A stretch of DNA of 64,000 nt from Nymphalis io (GCF_905147045.1 NC_065896.1:1451001-1515000); one strand, 5' to 3'. Counted from the first letter of the stretch, positions 43,813-54,827 are shown. Notes: a model not told the origin generated them from the sequence alone. A program made the numbers and translations.

Positions 43813-44496
43813 CCTTTTAAAACAAGTAAGGAAATATTATGAACATTGTTTAATCGAGTCTCTACATTATGTATTCCAAGTTAATGCTGCGTGGGTGTTC
43901 TCATTGTGATCATGACGTCAGTGTCAGTGATGACGACATTATTAGGGAAACGATTATGCATTTATTTTTCTACCTATTGGATACAATATATATATTTTAA
44001 TTTAAATGTTTATAGCTAGATTATGTATATATAATATTTAATGTATAGCCTTCCTAAAAATACTTTAGAAAGTGATATTGACTTTTATTGTATGTCATAT
44101 ATTTTTTATTAATGATATATTAAATTAGTATGATGAGTAACGGCTTTACTTGTAAATTTTGTTTAGCAGGTTTTAGTCGAACACAGTTTTCTCTCTTTCT
44201 TACATCAATGATTTGACATTAGAAAGAAGGGAACACAGCATTACTTAACTAATCACGTCCCGAATATATATACATATAGTGTCTTCTTCTATATCTTATT
44301 GTTTAGAATGTTACTTTTTTATTTCGTATAGAACGCATTATATGCCTGAGAATTATTTGAATATTTATTTTTAATATAGATCTTATACATATATATATAC
44401 TGCATAAATATAAATTATTAATATATTCTTATATTATAATTAACAATTATATATATAGTAAGTAAGGGCAGTAAGTAGTAAGGGCAGTATTTTTTT
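43813..44496. other. Unannotated AT-rich sequence
   Basis: No recognised element. A TGACGTCA octamer lies at 43913 and a GTAAGTAGTAAGGGCAGTA duplication near 44459-44488. Confidence 0.5.
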
Positions 44497-44732
44497 TCCT
44501 GGGACATTTTTCACACACGGCCGTCTGATTCCAAATTAAGCTTGTACAAAGCTTGTGCTATGGAAACCAGACAACTGATATACTACATATACTACTTTTC
44601 TTTTGTAAATACATACTTATATAGATAATTACACCCAGACTCAGTACAAACAGACATGTTCATGCACACAAATGTCTGCCCTGGGTGAATCGAACCCATA
44701 ACCTTTGGCGTGAAAGGAAAGTAACCAACCGC
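44497..44732 (-). repeat. SINE-C copy
   Basis: TTTCCTGGGACATTTTTCAC to the tRNA-like head GGGTGAATCGAACCCATAAC, slightly shortened at the A-box end. Confidence 0.9.
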
Positions 44733-45219
44733 AGTATTTTATTTCGGAGTTTTCATTTTTTATCAGTAAAATATTGATGAAGCATATTCTTTATACCAAA
44801 GGCTAGTTAGCCTGGATCGGTGCAAGCTGCAATATGCTTTTCTATCTGGCATCGTTCCCACAGGGTCAGCAAGTTGAATTGATACATTCAGTCTTTAGGT
44901 TTACTTTTTGCTATTTTAAATACTACCTACTAGCTATTCCACCCAACGTCACCCTATTAGAGTAAAGTTAATTTAAAAAAACCTGCCATGTTTAAAGAAC
45001 AGTACTAATAAAATTCTGATAGCTAACAATTTGCTACTTCAACTATATTTAAATAAAAAATGACGTCATCGTATGTTATGTTTATTTTTATTAATTATGT
45101 TACAAATTTTAATATTTATTGTCATAACTGCGAACAGTGTAATGTATTAAATTTTGCAATTATTGAGATTATTATTTTAAATATATTATTTCTGACTCAG
45201 TGTTTTGGTACATTAGTAC
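44733..45219. other. Unannotated AT-rich sequence
   Basis: A TGACGTCATCG octamer context at 45060. No exon seen. Confidence 0.5.
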
Positions 45220-45506
45220 CAGTAACAGCCCATGAATGTCCCACTGCTGGGCTAAGGCCTCCTCTCCCTTTTTGAGGAGAAGGTTTTAGAGCTTATTCTC
45301 TTAGAGATTGGTGGAATACACACGTGGCTGAATTTCAGTTAATTAAACACATGCAGGTTTCTTCACGATGCTTTCATTCACTGTCAAGCACGAGATGAAT
45401 TATAATCACGTATTAAGCACATGAAAATTCAGTGGTGCTTGCCCGGGCTCGAACCCACGATTATCTGTTAAGATTCACGCTTTCTTACCACTGAGCCATC
45501 TCAGTT
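45220..45506 (-). repeat. SINE-B copy, internal deletion
   Basis: Lacks the CCACCACGCTGCTCCAATGC block (TTATTCTCTTAGAGATTGGT). Otherwise complete, with the head CACTGAGCCATCTCAG. Confidence 0.9.
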
Positions 45507-45794
45507 TTTATATAGTATTTTTAGTATATTAGTAGTTTTCATTTTGTCTACGTTGACAAAATCAACTATATCTCATAAAACGTACAACAGATAAACATAC
45601 TTTGCAGTACATATCCATTTTGAGAATACAAAGCGTTATAACGTGAAGCTAACAATATGATAATCTGATAAGTATATTTAGCGTAAATCCGGTTGGAACA
45701 TGATATGAAACACACCTCTTTACAATGGTGTGAATCGTGATACGTATAATAAAAAAATGGTGTGAGTGCCATGTTACGCCACTTTTTGAATATT

Positions 45795-46090
45795 TACTGG
45801 TGGTAGGGCTTTGTGCAAGCTCGTCTGGGTAAGTACCACTCACTCATCAGATATTCTACCGCAAAACAGCAATACTTGATATTGTTGTGTTCCGGTTTGA
45901 AGGGGAGTGAGCCAGTGTAATTACTGGCACAAGGGACATAAAATCTTAGTTCCCAAGGTTGGTGGCGCATTGGCTATGTAAGCGATGGTTGCCATTTCTT
46001 AAAATGCCAATGTCTGAGGGCATTTGGTGACCACTTACCATCAGGTGGCCAATATGCACGTCCGCCTTCCTATTCTATAAAAAAAAAAAG
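45795..46090 (+). repeat. SINE-A copy, full length
   Basis: TACTGGTGGTAGGGCTTTGT to CCTATTCTATAAAAAAAAAA, near consensus. Confidence 0.95.
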
Positions 46091-46102
46091 ATTTGTAAAT
46101 AA

Positions 46103-46217
46103 GAAATCTAAAGCTGACGTCATCTGACAGTAGAAATCTTAGGCTGACGTCATCTGACACTCGAAATCTTACGTTTACTCCTCTGACGCTCGAAGTCTCA
46201 GTTAGCCCCCTACACAT
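46103..46217 (+). repeat. 30-bp tandem array with TGACGTCA core (R element)
   Basis: Units start at 46103, 46133, 46163 and 46192, each opening GAAATCT or GAAGTCT and (first two) containing GCTGACGTCATCTGAC. TGACGTCA is the consensus CREB/ATF site. The last unit ends CAGTTAGCCCCCTAC. The same motif series lies inverted at 10513-10596, so this is a dispersed element, not a purely local duplication. Confidence 0.8.
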
Positions 46218-46226
46218 CAAACGAAA

Positions 46227-46543
46227 CGAAAAAAAAAGCCGCGATGGCCCAGTGGTAAGAACGCGTGAATCTTAACCGATGAACGTGGGTTCAAACCCGG
46301 GCAAGCACCAATGAATTTTCATGTGCTTAATTTGTTATTATAATTCATCTCGTGCTTGACGGTGAAGGAAAACATCGTGAGGAAACCTGCATATGTCGAA
46401 TTTCACTGAAATTCTGCCACATGTGTATTCCATCAACCCGCATTTGAGCAGCGTGGTGGAATAAGCTCCAAACCTTCTCCTCAAAAAGGAGAGGAGGCCT
46501 TAGCTCAGCAGTTGGACATTCACAGGCTGTTACTGTTACTGTT
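46227..46543 (+). repeat. SINE-B insertion with 13-bp target-site duplication
   Basis: A full-length copy; the head starts GCCGCGATGGCCCAGTGG at about 46238 and the tail ends CTGTTACTGTTACTGTT. It is bracketed by ACATCAAACGAAA at 46214-46226 and 46544-46556. The duplication fixes the insertion boundaries and shows retrotransposition into the R element's edge. Confidence 0.95.
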
Positions 46544-46556
46544 ACATCAAACGAAA

Positions 46557-47264
46557 TCCAGCATCATCTGTATATTATTTGTAATGTTTATTGTGTGTTC
46601 TTTAGTCAATAAGTATTCTTACGTTTAAGAAAATATGATTGAATCCCTTTAACTGGAGTTAACTCCTTTTAACAAAATGACTGGCCTTGCATGATGTATG
46701 TACTTATGACAGTATATAAATAATAAAATCTTCAGAATGGAGATTTTCGTTTCTAAGCCGTTTTTAATGGTTTATATATATTAAGCTTGGCGATCAGAAA
46801 TATTTATAGAAAAATATCCAAAACATTTAACATTAATTTGAAAACTTAGAACTAATATCATATAGTTAGTTATATCGAGCTAACTATACAAAGCTAACAC
46901 CAGCTATAATATATAAAAACATAAATATTTTGATATCTTCAGCGAACCTAGATGTGTATATGTTAGAAAGAGACAAAATATATTACAAAGCTCATATTCA
47001 ATTTAACGTGTCTTCCAGTGGTCAAGTGCAGCCACTCAGCGTAATTCAATTAAAGCGTGAGTACAATAACTTTGAACTTAAGAATGAACTTTGAACGAAG
47101 TACAAAGTACATTTTTTTAATGTTTTATAAAAGAAACTATCGGCCCAATTCGACTTCGTACAGGTTAACCAATTATCTATCTTAGTAGACACATTTGATG
47201 TCTTGGGTTACATTCTTGCAATTTTCATAGGGATCTATAATTTTTTTTGAAAATGAAATATAAC
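46557..47264. other. Unannotated AT-rich sequence
   Basis: No recognised element. Confidence 0.5.
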
Positions 47265-47400
47265 CTATGTTACTCGCTGATAATGAATCTCTCTTTAGGT
47301 GAAAGAATTTTTAAAATAGATTTAGTAGTTTTTGAGTTTATCCATAACAAACAAATATACGAAAAATCAAACCTTATCTCTTATAATAATTATTAATATT
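47265..47400 (+). repeat. Decayed dispersed repeat (E-type end)
   Basis: CTATGTTACTCGCTGATAAT, GGTGAAAGAATTTTTAAAAT, TTAGTAGTTTTTGAGTTTAT, AACAAACAAATATACG is a recurrent lepidopteran repeat end. Confidence 0.5.
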
Positions 47401-47938
47401 AGTATGGAAGTCTAGAAATATGAGAAGTTTCATAATGATAACAAATATTACATACATACATAGTAAGAATGACCTAGACTGAAAATTCATATAATAACTT
47501 TGGTTAGATTATGAATACTACATTTTCACTGTGAAATCTTCGAAATAAAATAAAAAAAACCTCTCCGAATAATATAAATCCTTAATCACTCAATTTAATC
47601 TCAAAAATATGTTTATCTAATAATTAATAATATAACCGAATAAAGTTATTATGACTGACCAAAAATATTTAATAATTGTTTAAGTCAAAGGTTTGTGTTG
47701 TCACACTAACTGACCCAAAATTTTAAATGATTCATACAGCTCAGCATATCTTCCATCTAGACATATATGGTTAAATCATGACATCCGTCTGTCATAGCTT
47801 AAATACAGACTCATCATTAACCTTTTATTATTAATTTAATTTAAAAAAAAAATAGCACAAAAAAGACTTAAAAAGTTTAGTTCTATTCTGTAAGAACTAA
47901 CTTCGAACTAATTGGTTTTATACCAATTTAAGCGGTGG
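47401..47938. other. Unannotated AT-rich sequence
   Basis: No recognised element. Confidence 0.5.
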
Positions 47939-48246
47939 CTCCTTTTTTTATATAGTACAAAAAGGCGGACGAGCATATGGGCCACCTGTTGGTAAGTGGT
48001 CACCAACATTCATAGACATTAGCATTGTAAGAAATGTTAACCATCGCTTACATCACCAATGCGCCACCAACCTTGGGAACTAAGATGTTATGTCTTTTGC
48101 CTGTAATAATTGCCTGTAAAAATTACACCGGCTCACTCACCCTTCAAACCGGAACACAATAATACCAAGTACTGCTGTTTTGTGGTAGAATATCTGATGA
48201 GTGGGTGGTACCTACCCAGACGAGCTTGCACAAAGCCCTACCACCA
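47939..48246 (-). repeat. SINE-A copy, full length
   Basis: GGCTCCTTTTTTTATATAG to GCACAAAGCCCTACCACCAG, with a small internal duplication (GCCTGTAATAATTGCCTGTA). Confidence 0.95.
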
Positions 48247-48662
48247 GACTTACGAAGACGATACCACAAGATCTGCGTAGTCTAACGTTTATTATAGAAA
48301 CGACGTAATAACTTTCTAAATTAAGCATAAAGAATCACAAACGCCACAAATTCACACACTCATACATTTCATTTTGTTAATATTATATTGTATTTGAACG
48401 TGTGTGGAGTAACAAAGCTGTAATGTTTTATGTGTTGTGTGTTTACGAATGAGCGTGATCGCGATCTCTGTTTTCGGATACAGACTTCAATGGCTCTTAT
48501 AATGTTTATACGAGACGTAATGCCTTTTATGTCTGTATTTACCTTGCTCTAATGGTACGTATAAAAAAGCAATGGCGCCAATAACACTTTGTTTAGAATT
48601 GTTTTGAATAATGCGGATAGGGCATTTTGAATTTTTTTTCTTTTAAATATTATATGTATATA
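48247..48662. other. Unannotated, moderately GC-rich
   Basis: A minus-strand frame of about 59 codons at 48370-48550 is open without ATG and shows RSRSRS-like composition. No splice pair is convincing. Confidence 0.4.
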
Positions 48663-48968
48663 TGGACCGAGATGACCCAGTGGTAAGAACGCGTGAATCT
48701 TAACCGATGATTATGGGTTCAAACCCGAGCAAGCAATATTGAATTTTTATGTGCTTAATTTGTGATTTGTGATTATAATTCATCTCGTGCTTTACGGTGA
48801 AGGAAAACATCGTGATAAAACCTGCATGTGTCTAATTTCACCGAAATTCTGCCACATGTGTATTCCACCGACCCAGCAGGAGCAGCATGGTGGAATAAGC
48901 TTCTAAGCTTCTCCTCAAAATAAGGAGAGGAGGCCTTAGGCCAGCAGTGGAACTGTGGGCTGTTACGA
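48663..48968 (+). repeat. SINE-B copy, full length
   Basis: GGACCGAGATGACCCAGTGG (A box), GGGTTCAAACCCGAGC (B box), through to CAGCAGTGGAACTGTGGGC. A few mutations. Confidence 0.93.
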
Positions 48969-49119
48969 GATATATAATTAGGTATGTATTATTACTTGTA
49001 TGAATAGATTCAAACAGTATTAATTATTTAATTCCGTAATATTATAAATAGTATGTACATTAGCGTTGGTTAAATATAAAAGTTATTTTTGTAACCGCAC
49101 ATAAGTTGAAGTATTTTTA

Positions 49120-49210
49120 ATATTATATTAATAGCATGACGGTAAACGAGCAAATATGCCACCTGATCGTAAGTGGTCTGGCCATTAACCGCATTCCTGA
49201 CATTGTCAAT
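49120..49210 (-). repeat. SINE-A tail fragment
   Basis: GACGGTAAACGAGCAAATAT, GCCACCTGATCGTAAGTGGT; lost after CATTCCTGACATTG. Confidence 0.65.
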
Positions 49211-49255
49211 GTTTTGTACTTAATATTATAAATTAATGTAAAGTAACTTATATTT

Positions 49256-49425
49256 AATTTATGAATGTCCCGGTGCTGGTCTAAGTTTATCTTATTCCAC
49301 AACGCCTTTCCAACACAGTTTATAAGATACACATGTTGCGGAATTTCAATCGACACATGCAGGTTTCCTCACGATATTTTTCGAGCACGAGATGTATTAT
49401 AAACACAATTAAGACATAACTCGAT
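49256..49425 (-). repeat. SINE-B copy, decayed
   Basis: TTTATGAATGTCCCGGTGC, TTATTCCACAACGCC, CACATGCAGGTTTCCTCACG, ACGAGATGTATTATAAACAC in order. Confidence 0.75.
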
Positions 49426-49589
49426 ACACGAATATAAATCGAAGATAATAATACGAAGATACATCATCTTTGATCTTTAGCTTTCATCCTTTGTAAGGCC
49501 TTGTCGGCTTGAATTAGATTTCATTTGTGAAATAATATAATGATTTTCTAACGTTATCAATGTTTATGAATTAGTTACTGTTATATTAA

Positions 49590-49682
49590 CCAGCCAGGTG
49601 GACCGATGACCTTAAGAAGGTGGCGGGCACCGAGGCCTATGTTCAGCAGTGGACAATAATTTGCTGTTGATATATATATTTA
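49590..49682 (+). mobile_element. LINE 3' tail fragment, second family
   Basis: AGGTGGACCGATGACCTTAA, GAAGGTGGCGGGCACCGAGG, CCTATGTTCAGCAGTGGACA and TTTGCTGTTGATATATAT match a common lepidopteran LINE end whose tail is TGATGA-like rather than poly(A). It is unrelated to the Jockey tails here. Only the last 90 bp remain. Recognised from memory. Confidence 0.6.
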
Positions 49683-49845
49683 AAAAAAAGAATGTTTAAA
49701 TCTTTTCGTTTATTATTGTCAATTTGATCTTTTCATCCGTTTGTAGCGAGCTGGTAGCGTCTGAATTACGCCTTGGAGACAATTGCACTATCCGTTATCA
49801 AAACAAATCGCTTTTTAACTATAGTACTCGGGCAGGCGTATTAAA

Positions 49846-50075
49846 GTAACAGCAAATAAATGTTCTACTACTGTGCTAAAGATTCCTCATCATCTAAGAA
49901 GGCTTGGATTATTTTTCCAACACGTTATTCCATCGACCGTTCGATACACATGTGATAGAATTTCAATCGAATTAGACATATGCAGGTTTATTCAGGATGT
50001 TTTCTTTTACCGCAAAGGACGAGATGAATTATAAAAATACATTAACCACAAGAAAATTCAGAAGTACGTCTCGCA
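49846..50075 (-). repeat. SINE-B copy, decayed
   Basis: AAGTAACAGCAAATAAATGT, GATAGAATTTCAATCGAATT, AGACATATGCAGGTTTATTC, GACGAGATGAATTATAAA. The head is lost at about 50075. Confidence 0.75.
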
Positions 50076-50287
50076 ACGAAGAGAGAATATGTCTTTCTTA
50101 TTATAAGTGAAACTTTCCAAGAGCGAGTACTATTAACAAAATACGTTACTTAAGTCTCAATTTAAATTTTATGTGAGATACTTAAACAGCGTCTTGGCTG
50201 AACCGCAAACAGAAACGGCTTCTCAATAATTAAAATTAGTTAAGGTCGGCCTCAACAAAGGAAAGGATTATGTAATATTATGAGTAC

Positions 50288-50590
50288 AAACTGGTGGTAG
50301 GGCTTTGTGCAAGCTCGTCTGGGTAGGTACCACCCACTCATCAGATATTCTACCGCAAAACAGCAATACTTGATATTGTTGTGTTCCGGTTTGAAGGGTG
50401 AGTGAGCCAGTGTAATTACAGGCACAAGGGACATAAAATCTTAGTTCCCAAGGTTGGTGGCGCATTGGATATGTAAGCGATGGTTGACATTTCTTACAAT
50501 GCCAATGTCTAAGAGCGTTGGTGACCACTTACCATCAGGTGGCCCATATGCTCGTCCGCCTTCCTATTCTATAAAAAAAAAAAAAAAAAA
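50288..50590 (+). repeat. SINE-A copy, full length, near consensus
   Basis: AAACTGGTGGTAGGGCTTTG to a 17-nt poly(A) tail at 50574-50590. One of the best copies for a family consensus. Confidence 0.96.
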
Positions 50591-50652
50591 CATAGCTAAA
50601 TTAGTAACTTAATTACCTTTGTTAATTTAATAGAGTAGCATATTAGTTTTAA

Positions 50653-50706
50653 CGAATCGCATCAGTTAAGATTCACGTCTTCTATACACTTCGCCATATC
50701 GGCTCC
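50653..50706 (-). repeat. SINE-B head fragment
   Basis: GCATCAGTTAAGATTCACG and CACTTCGCCATATCGGCTC are the tRNA-like head only. Confidence 0.6.
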
Positions 50707-50860
50707 ATGAATGTATTACATTTAGCAAAAATAATGTAACGTAATAGTCGAAAATGCGCTTGTGATAATGTAATAAGGGACTTAGGACGAATAAACCCAA
50801 ACCCAAATAGCTTTCTATAATCTTTTGTATAATCAGACCGTTGGTATTTCGTTTAATTTA

Positions 50861-51063
50861 AAATAGGTAAGCAGAATATAAGCAACCAGGTGGTAACTTG
50901 TCACTACCATTCCATAGACATTGGTACTTTATGAAATATTAACCACCCTTATATCGTGAATACGCCATCAACATTCAGACAAACTAAGTACTGGTGTTTA
51001 ACAGTGGAGTATATGATGAGTGGTACCTACCCAGACGGATTTATAAAGATCCCCATCACCAAG
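50861..51063 (-). repeat. SINE-A copy, decayed
   Basis: CCAGGTGGTAACTTGTCAC, CATAGACATTGGTACTTTAT, GATGAGTGGTACCTACCCAG, CGGATTTATAAAGATCCCC; the central block is deleted. Confidence 0.8.
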
Positions 51064-51357
51064 AAAATTAATATAATTATAATCACAAAATACCTTATAA
51101 AATTTTAAGATGCGAATCTTAGAAACATGTTTAAATCAGAGTGATTTATATACAAGGAAGGAACCTGAACGCCCTCGTTAGTTATGTCAAGTGCAGCTAA
51201 TAAAAATCACGTAAAAAATTTATATAACAAAATAAAACAGAGGTTACCTGGAAGAGATCACTATAAGTGATAAGGCCGCCTTTGCATACTTTGCCTTTAC
51301 TAAATGTTTGTAAAGTGTGTGCAATAAAGGATTAATAAATAAATAAATAAAACTTAC

Positions 51358-51420
51358 GTTTGAAAAAGCTCCTATGAAAAAAAGTCGACGTCCAGCTGCT
51401 GCAGCGGCTGAATGAAAATT
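51358..51420 (-). CDS. Candidate 63-nt exon, kelch-like or non-coding 5' exon of Ggamma30A
   Basis: The minus strand shows a strong acceptor (TACGTAATTGTTTCAG) and a consensus donor (GTAAGT, plus-strand ACTTAC at 51352-51357) around exactly 63 nt. The segment is GC-rich (GCCGCTGCAGCAGCTGGACG) in AT-rich surroundings. In the phase-0 frame it reads NFHSAAAAAGRRLFFIGAFS plus N. The pattern FHSA-x5-G-x-(R/K)-L-(F/Y)-(F/V)-(F/I)-G is that of a kelch blade (compare DFHSAT...MYVFGG in KLHDC3-type proteins, from memory). A second frame is also open. It is on the same strand as Ggamma30A and 14.7 kb upstream, so it could equally be a spliced 5' UTR exon. It would not extend the Ggamma30A reading frame. 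No companion kelch exon was found. Confidence 0.35.
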
Positions 51421-51451
51421 CTGAAACAATTACGTATAATTAATTTTATTT

Positions 51452-51761
51452 AAAAGCCGAGATGGCCCTGTGGTAAGAACGCGTGAATCTTAACCGATGA
51501 TCGTGGGTTCAAACCCGGGCAAGCACCACCGAATTTTCACGTGCTTAATTTGTGATTATAATTCATCTCGTGCTTTACGGTGAAGGAAAACATCGTGAGG
51601 AAACCTGCATGTGTCTAATTTCACTGAAATTCTGCCACATGTGAATTCTACCAACCCGCATTGGAGCAGCGTGGTGGAATAAGCTCCAAACCTTCTCCTC
51701 AAAAAGAGGAGAGGAGGCCTTTAGCCCAGCAGTGGGACATTCACAAGCTGTTACGGTACGG
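51452..51761 (+). repeat. SINE-B insertion with 11-bp target-site duplication
   Basis: Full-length, near-consensus copy. TAATTTTATTT occurs at 51441-51451 and again at 51762-51772. The B box GGTTCAAACCC is at 51506-51516. It lies about 30 bp beyond the candidate exon at 51358-51420, in what would be its upstream intron. Confidence 0.95.
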
Positions 51762-51951
51762 TAATTTTATTTCCCGTTCTCAGCAACGATGTTTATGAAC
51801 TAAAGTTAAAACCACAAACTTTTTTTTTTCTTTTGAATGCATAATATATTATATTTTTTCTCGGTTTAAATAATAAAGTCTAATTTTTATGGGATATAAA
51901 TAAATATTGCTCTCTTAGATGTAATACATACTAAATTATATTCTATTGAAA

Positions 51952-52035
51952 TTACTCGTTCGTCTAGCATACTACAGATTCCATGGTTCTGGGTTCGAAC
52001 ACTGATTCAGGTCAGAAAAAAAAATCGGGTTTTTC
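51952..52035 (+). repeat. SINE-D-like head, decayed
   Basis: TTACTCGTTCGTCTAGCATA and TCTGGGTTCGAACACTGATT (B-box region), then AATCGGGTTTTTCCGTC. Confidence 0.5.
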
Positions 52036-52179
52036 CGTCACGCTTAGTCCTTAGACGGCACTTTGGTCGAGTTTTAGAATTTAAAAAACTTTCATTTTCG
52101 TTGCTTATTAACTATTATATAATAAATAATGGAAAAGAGAACGTTCCGTGACATTTTAAAATAGCTTATTTAACTTCTA

Positions 52180-52325
52180 AGATGAAATTCACGCTTGTCA
52201 CGTCAATAGTATAAAATAGCGGGTGAAACAGCGAACGAAACACAGTTACTTATAATATAATATTTACTGCACAGTAACTTATAATATAATATTATATACT
52301 AAAACTTCTGAAACGCGCTTGATAT
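52180..52325 (+). repeat. Dispersed low-copy repeat F with internal duplication
   Basis: GATGAAATTCACGCTTGTCA, TAGCGGGTGAAACAGCG. Then CAGTTACTTATAATATAATA is duplicated as CAGTAACTTATAATATAATA 33 bp on. Relatives at 8340 (inverted) and 61650. Confidence 0.5.
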
Positions 52326-52634
52326 TCTGATATAAGTATTATGCATATTGGATTAGTAATTTATTCAGTAAGGCTTTACAAAAAAAACGTAAAATTTTAT
52401 CAGTATAGATAAACTGAACAAAAATAAAGCAGATACACAGCGGTGAATTACAGTATGAAAAGAAATTGGATAATTGAAATAAATTATAAGAATATTCCAA
52501 GTACTAAAGTAATAAAACAAAAAGGAAAATTAAAGAAGAAAATTATATTCAATTTTGCGAGAAACTTCGCGTCTTCCTTTTTAAACTTAAGTGATAAGTG
52601 AATATAATATACACTTAAGGGATTCCTTTATCTT
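52326..52634. other. Unannotated AT-rich sequence
   Basis: No recognised element. Confidence 0.5.
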
Positions 52635-52913
52635 TTTTTATATAGGTAGGCGGACGAGCATATGGGCCACCTGATGGTAAGTGGTCACCAACGCCCATAG
52701 ACATTGGCATTGTAAGAAATGTTAACCATCGCTTACATCGCCAATGAGTCACCAACCTTGAGAACTAAGATGTTTTGTCCCTTGTGCCTGTAATTACACT
52801 GGCTCACACACTATTTAAACCGGAACACAACAATACAAAGTACTGCTGTTTTGCGGTGGAATATCTGATGGTGGTACCTAGCCAACAAGCTTGCACAAAG
52901 CCCTACCACCAGT
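52635..52913 (-). repeat. SINE-A copy, full length
   Basis: TTTTTTTATATAGGTAGGCG to GCACAAAGCCCTACCACCAG, with a short deletion in the GATGAGTGGGTGG block. Confidence 0.95.
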
Positions 52914-53637
52914 AAAATTCTGCCATTACTTACGTCATTGATTACTTTCAATCAACTGCAAACGAAATGTAAATTGCATATTGTTGCGTGATTAAGTTGG
53001 CGTGTTACTTATCCTATAAAAAGTAATAAGATTGTTTAGTGAAGCATTATATTCATCTAAAACGTTAGCTAATGAGATATTAATTACAACAGTACTGTTC
53101 TTGTGAATTGCGGAACTAACGGCACAGTTTTATTTTTACGTATGAAATTTCTTAAGCATTGTTATTTGGAGATTCAATTTGTTAAAACTAGATGCTTTCT
53201 ATTTGGTACGAAGCACTTAGAGAGACTTTTAAGCGTAACTTAAGATAATTAAATTATTGTTGATCTACCGCCTCTTGGAATTTACATATATTTTACGTGA
53301 ATAGACTGGCAAGAAACAAATCGTTACTCATTTTCTCAAATGAAATTTAACATTCAAAATAACTATGTTACGTTGCGATTCAAAATTACTGTAATAAATT
53401 TACTTGTGACTAATATGAATATATTTGATTTTGAATGTAATGTTATAATCTATGTATTATTAATAAGTGAAGAAAATTTTGTACCCCATTTTAAGTATAT
53501 TGCGAGCACGGAGTGATGTGAAATTTGCATCATTACAGGAGAAACAGTACAAAAAAGTTAAAATTTATTTATAATATGTGTTAGAAATACTTTATATATA
53601 TATGATTGCTATTACTAAAAACATTCAGTTTACTTCT
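52914..53637. other. Unannotated AT-rich sequence
   Basis: A 22-nt splice-bounded segment (minus strand, 52935-52956) has a good acceptor and donor but no coding sense; see rejected list. Confidence 0.5.
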
Positions 53638-53897
53638 ACTTGGTGGTAGGGTTTTGTTCAAGCCTGCCTGGGTATCTACCACCCACTCATAATATATTTT
53701 ACCATCGAGCAGCAAAGCTTAGTATTTTTGTGCTCCAATTTGAAGGGTGAGTCAGTGTCACTAATGGCACAAGGGACATAACATCTTAGTTCCCAAGGTT
53801 GGTGGCGCATTGAAAGATAAAATAAGGAATGGTTAATATTTCTTACAATACCAACGTCTTTTTGTGGCGGTGACCCACTGGCAGGTGGGCCACTTGA
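53638..53897 (+). repeat. SINE-A copy, diverged
   Basis: ACTTGGTGGTAGGGTTTTGT to CACTGGCAGGTGGGCCACTT. The poly(A) end is missing. Confidence 0.88.
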
Positions 53898-54160
53898 TAT
53901 TAAGTGGTGGATATTAAGAATGAAATTCCAGAATAACCCGAGTAAATATCATATACCATTTAAGTATGTTTTTTTTTTTAATAATTGCGATAACAAGAAA
54001 CCTTGGGCTTAAAATTACTTGATTTATGCTATTATTATTATATAATTCGTTTAAACTTCTGTTGACTATTTAACGAGAAATGCTCGACATGTTTCGCGAT
54101 GATAACGGTTCGTCAAGAAAGGCGCGTCAAAATATACAAACTGACTTATATAATATCTCA

Positions 54161-54327
54161 ATACCGTGCTAACGCCTCCTCTCCCTTTTGATGAGAAGTT
54201 TAGGAGCTTATTACACCACGCTGCTCTAACGACAGTTGGTCGATACACATACGGCGCAGTAATTAAGTTTGAACCCACAATCATTTGTTAAGATTCACGC
54301 GTTCTAACCACCGAGCCATATCGGCTC
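54161..54327 (-). repeat. SINE-B copy with large internal deletion
   Basis: ACCGTGCTAACGCCTCCTCT to GTCGATACACATACGGCGCAG, then straight into the head AGTTTGAACCCACAATCATT and CCGAGCCATATCGGC. Confidence 0.8.
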
Positions 54328-54827
54328 TTCTATTGATTATTTATAGAAATTTAATTATAAAATAACGTGTATTTCATTTTGTACTCCGCTACGAAGTAAC
54401 GAATAGTAACGAGCTAATAAAACACAGTTTCTAGGTCCCGCTAACAAGATTACAATTTTAATTCAAGGAGACCTTTCAATACTGATTCACTCAATTAAGC
54501 CATTAGCTATTGGTTTATGAGACTACATCGTTAAAAGTCATATTTAACACGCAATTTTTATGATTCTTGTGTATTTTATCTCGTATTAAAATAGATATTA
54601 ATGTTTTGATTAGTCTTACCTCTACATACCCGAACATATTAATTACTTTGATATGCTAACGAGAATGATACAAATAAGTTGCAAAAATATATATTTTTTC
54701 AAATTTCTTTCTTACCTACACGTTGTGGAACGAGGTACCTATATATTTCAAATATGTCAAAGTCAAAACTAATATTCAATATACCGTCAAACTTGATTAT
54801 TGAATGTCAAATAACCATTCCTTACAA
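54328..54827. other. Unannotated AT-rich sequence
   Basis: No recognised element. Confidence 0.5.

Noticed and set aside
49123..49356. 77-codon minus-strand ORF
   Set aside because: Spans a decayed SINE-B and a SINE-A tail.
51452..51525. tRNA gene at a SINE-B head
   Set aside because: Repeated many times with a fixed 230-bp body; the cloverleaf is degenerate.
52935..52956. 22-nt micro-exon on the minus strand
   Set aside because: Good-looking acceptor and donor, but 22 nt of AT-rich sequence with a stop in one frame and no other support.
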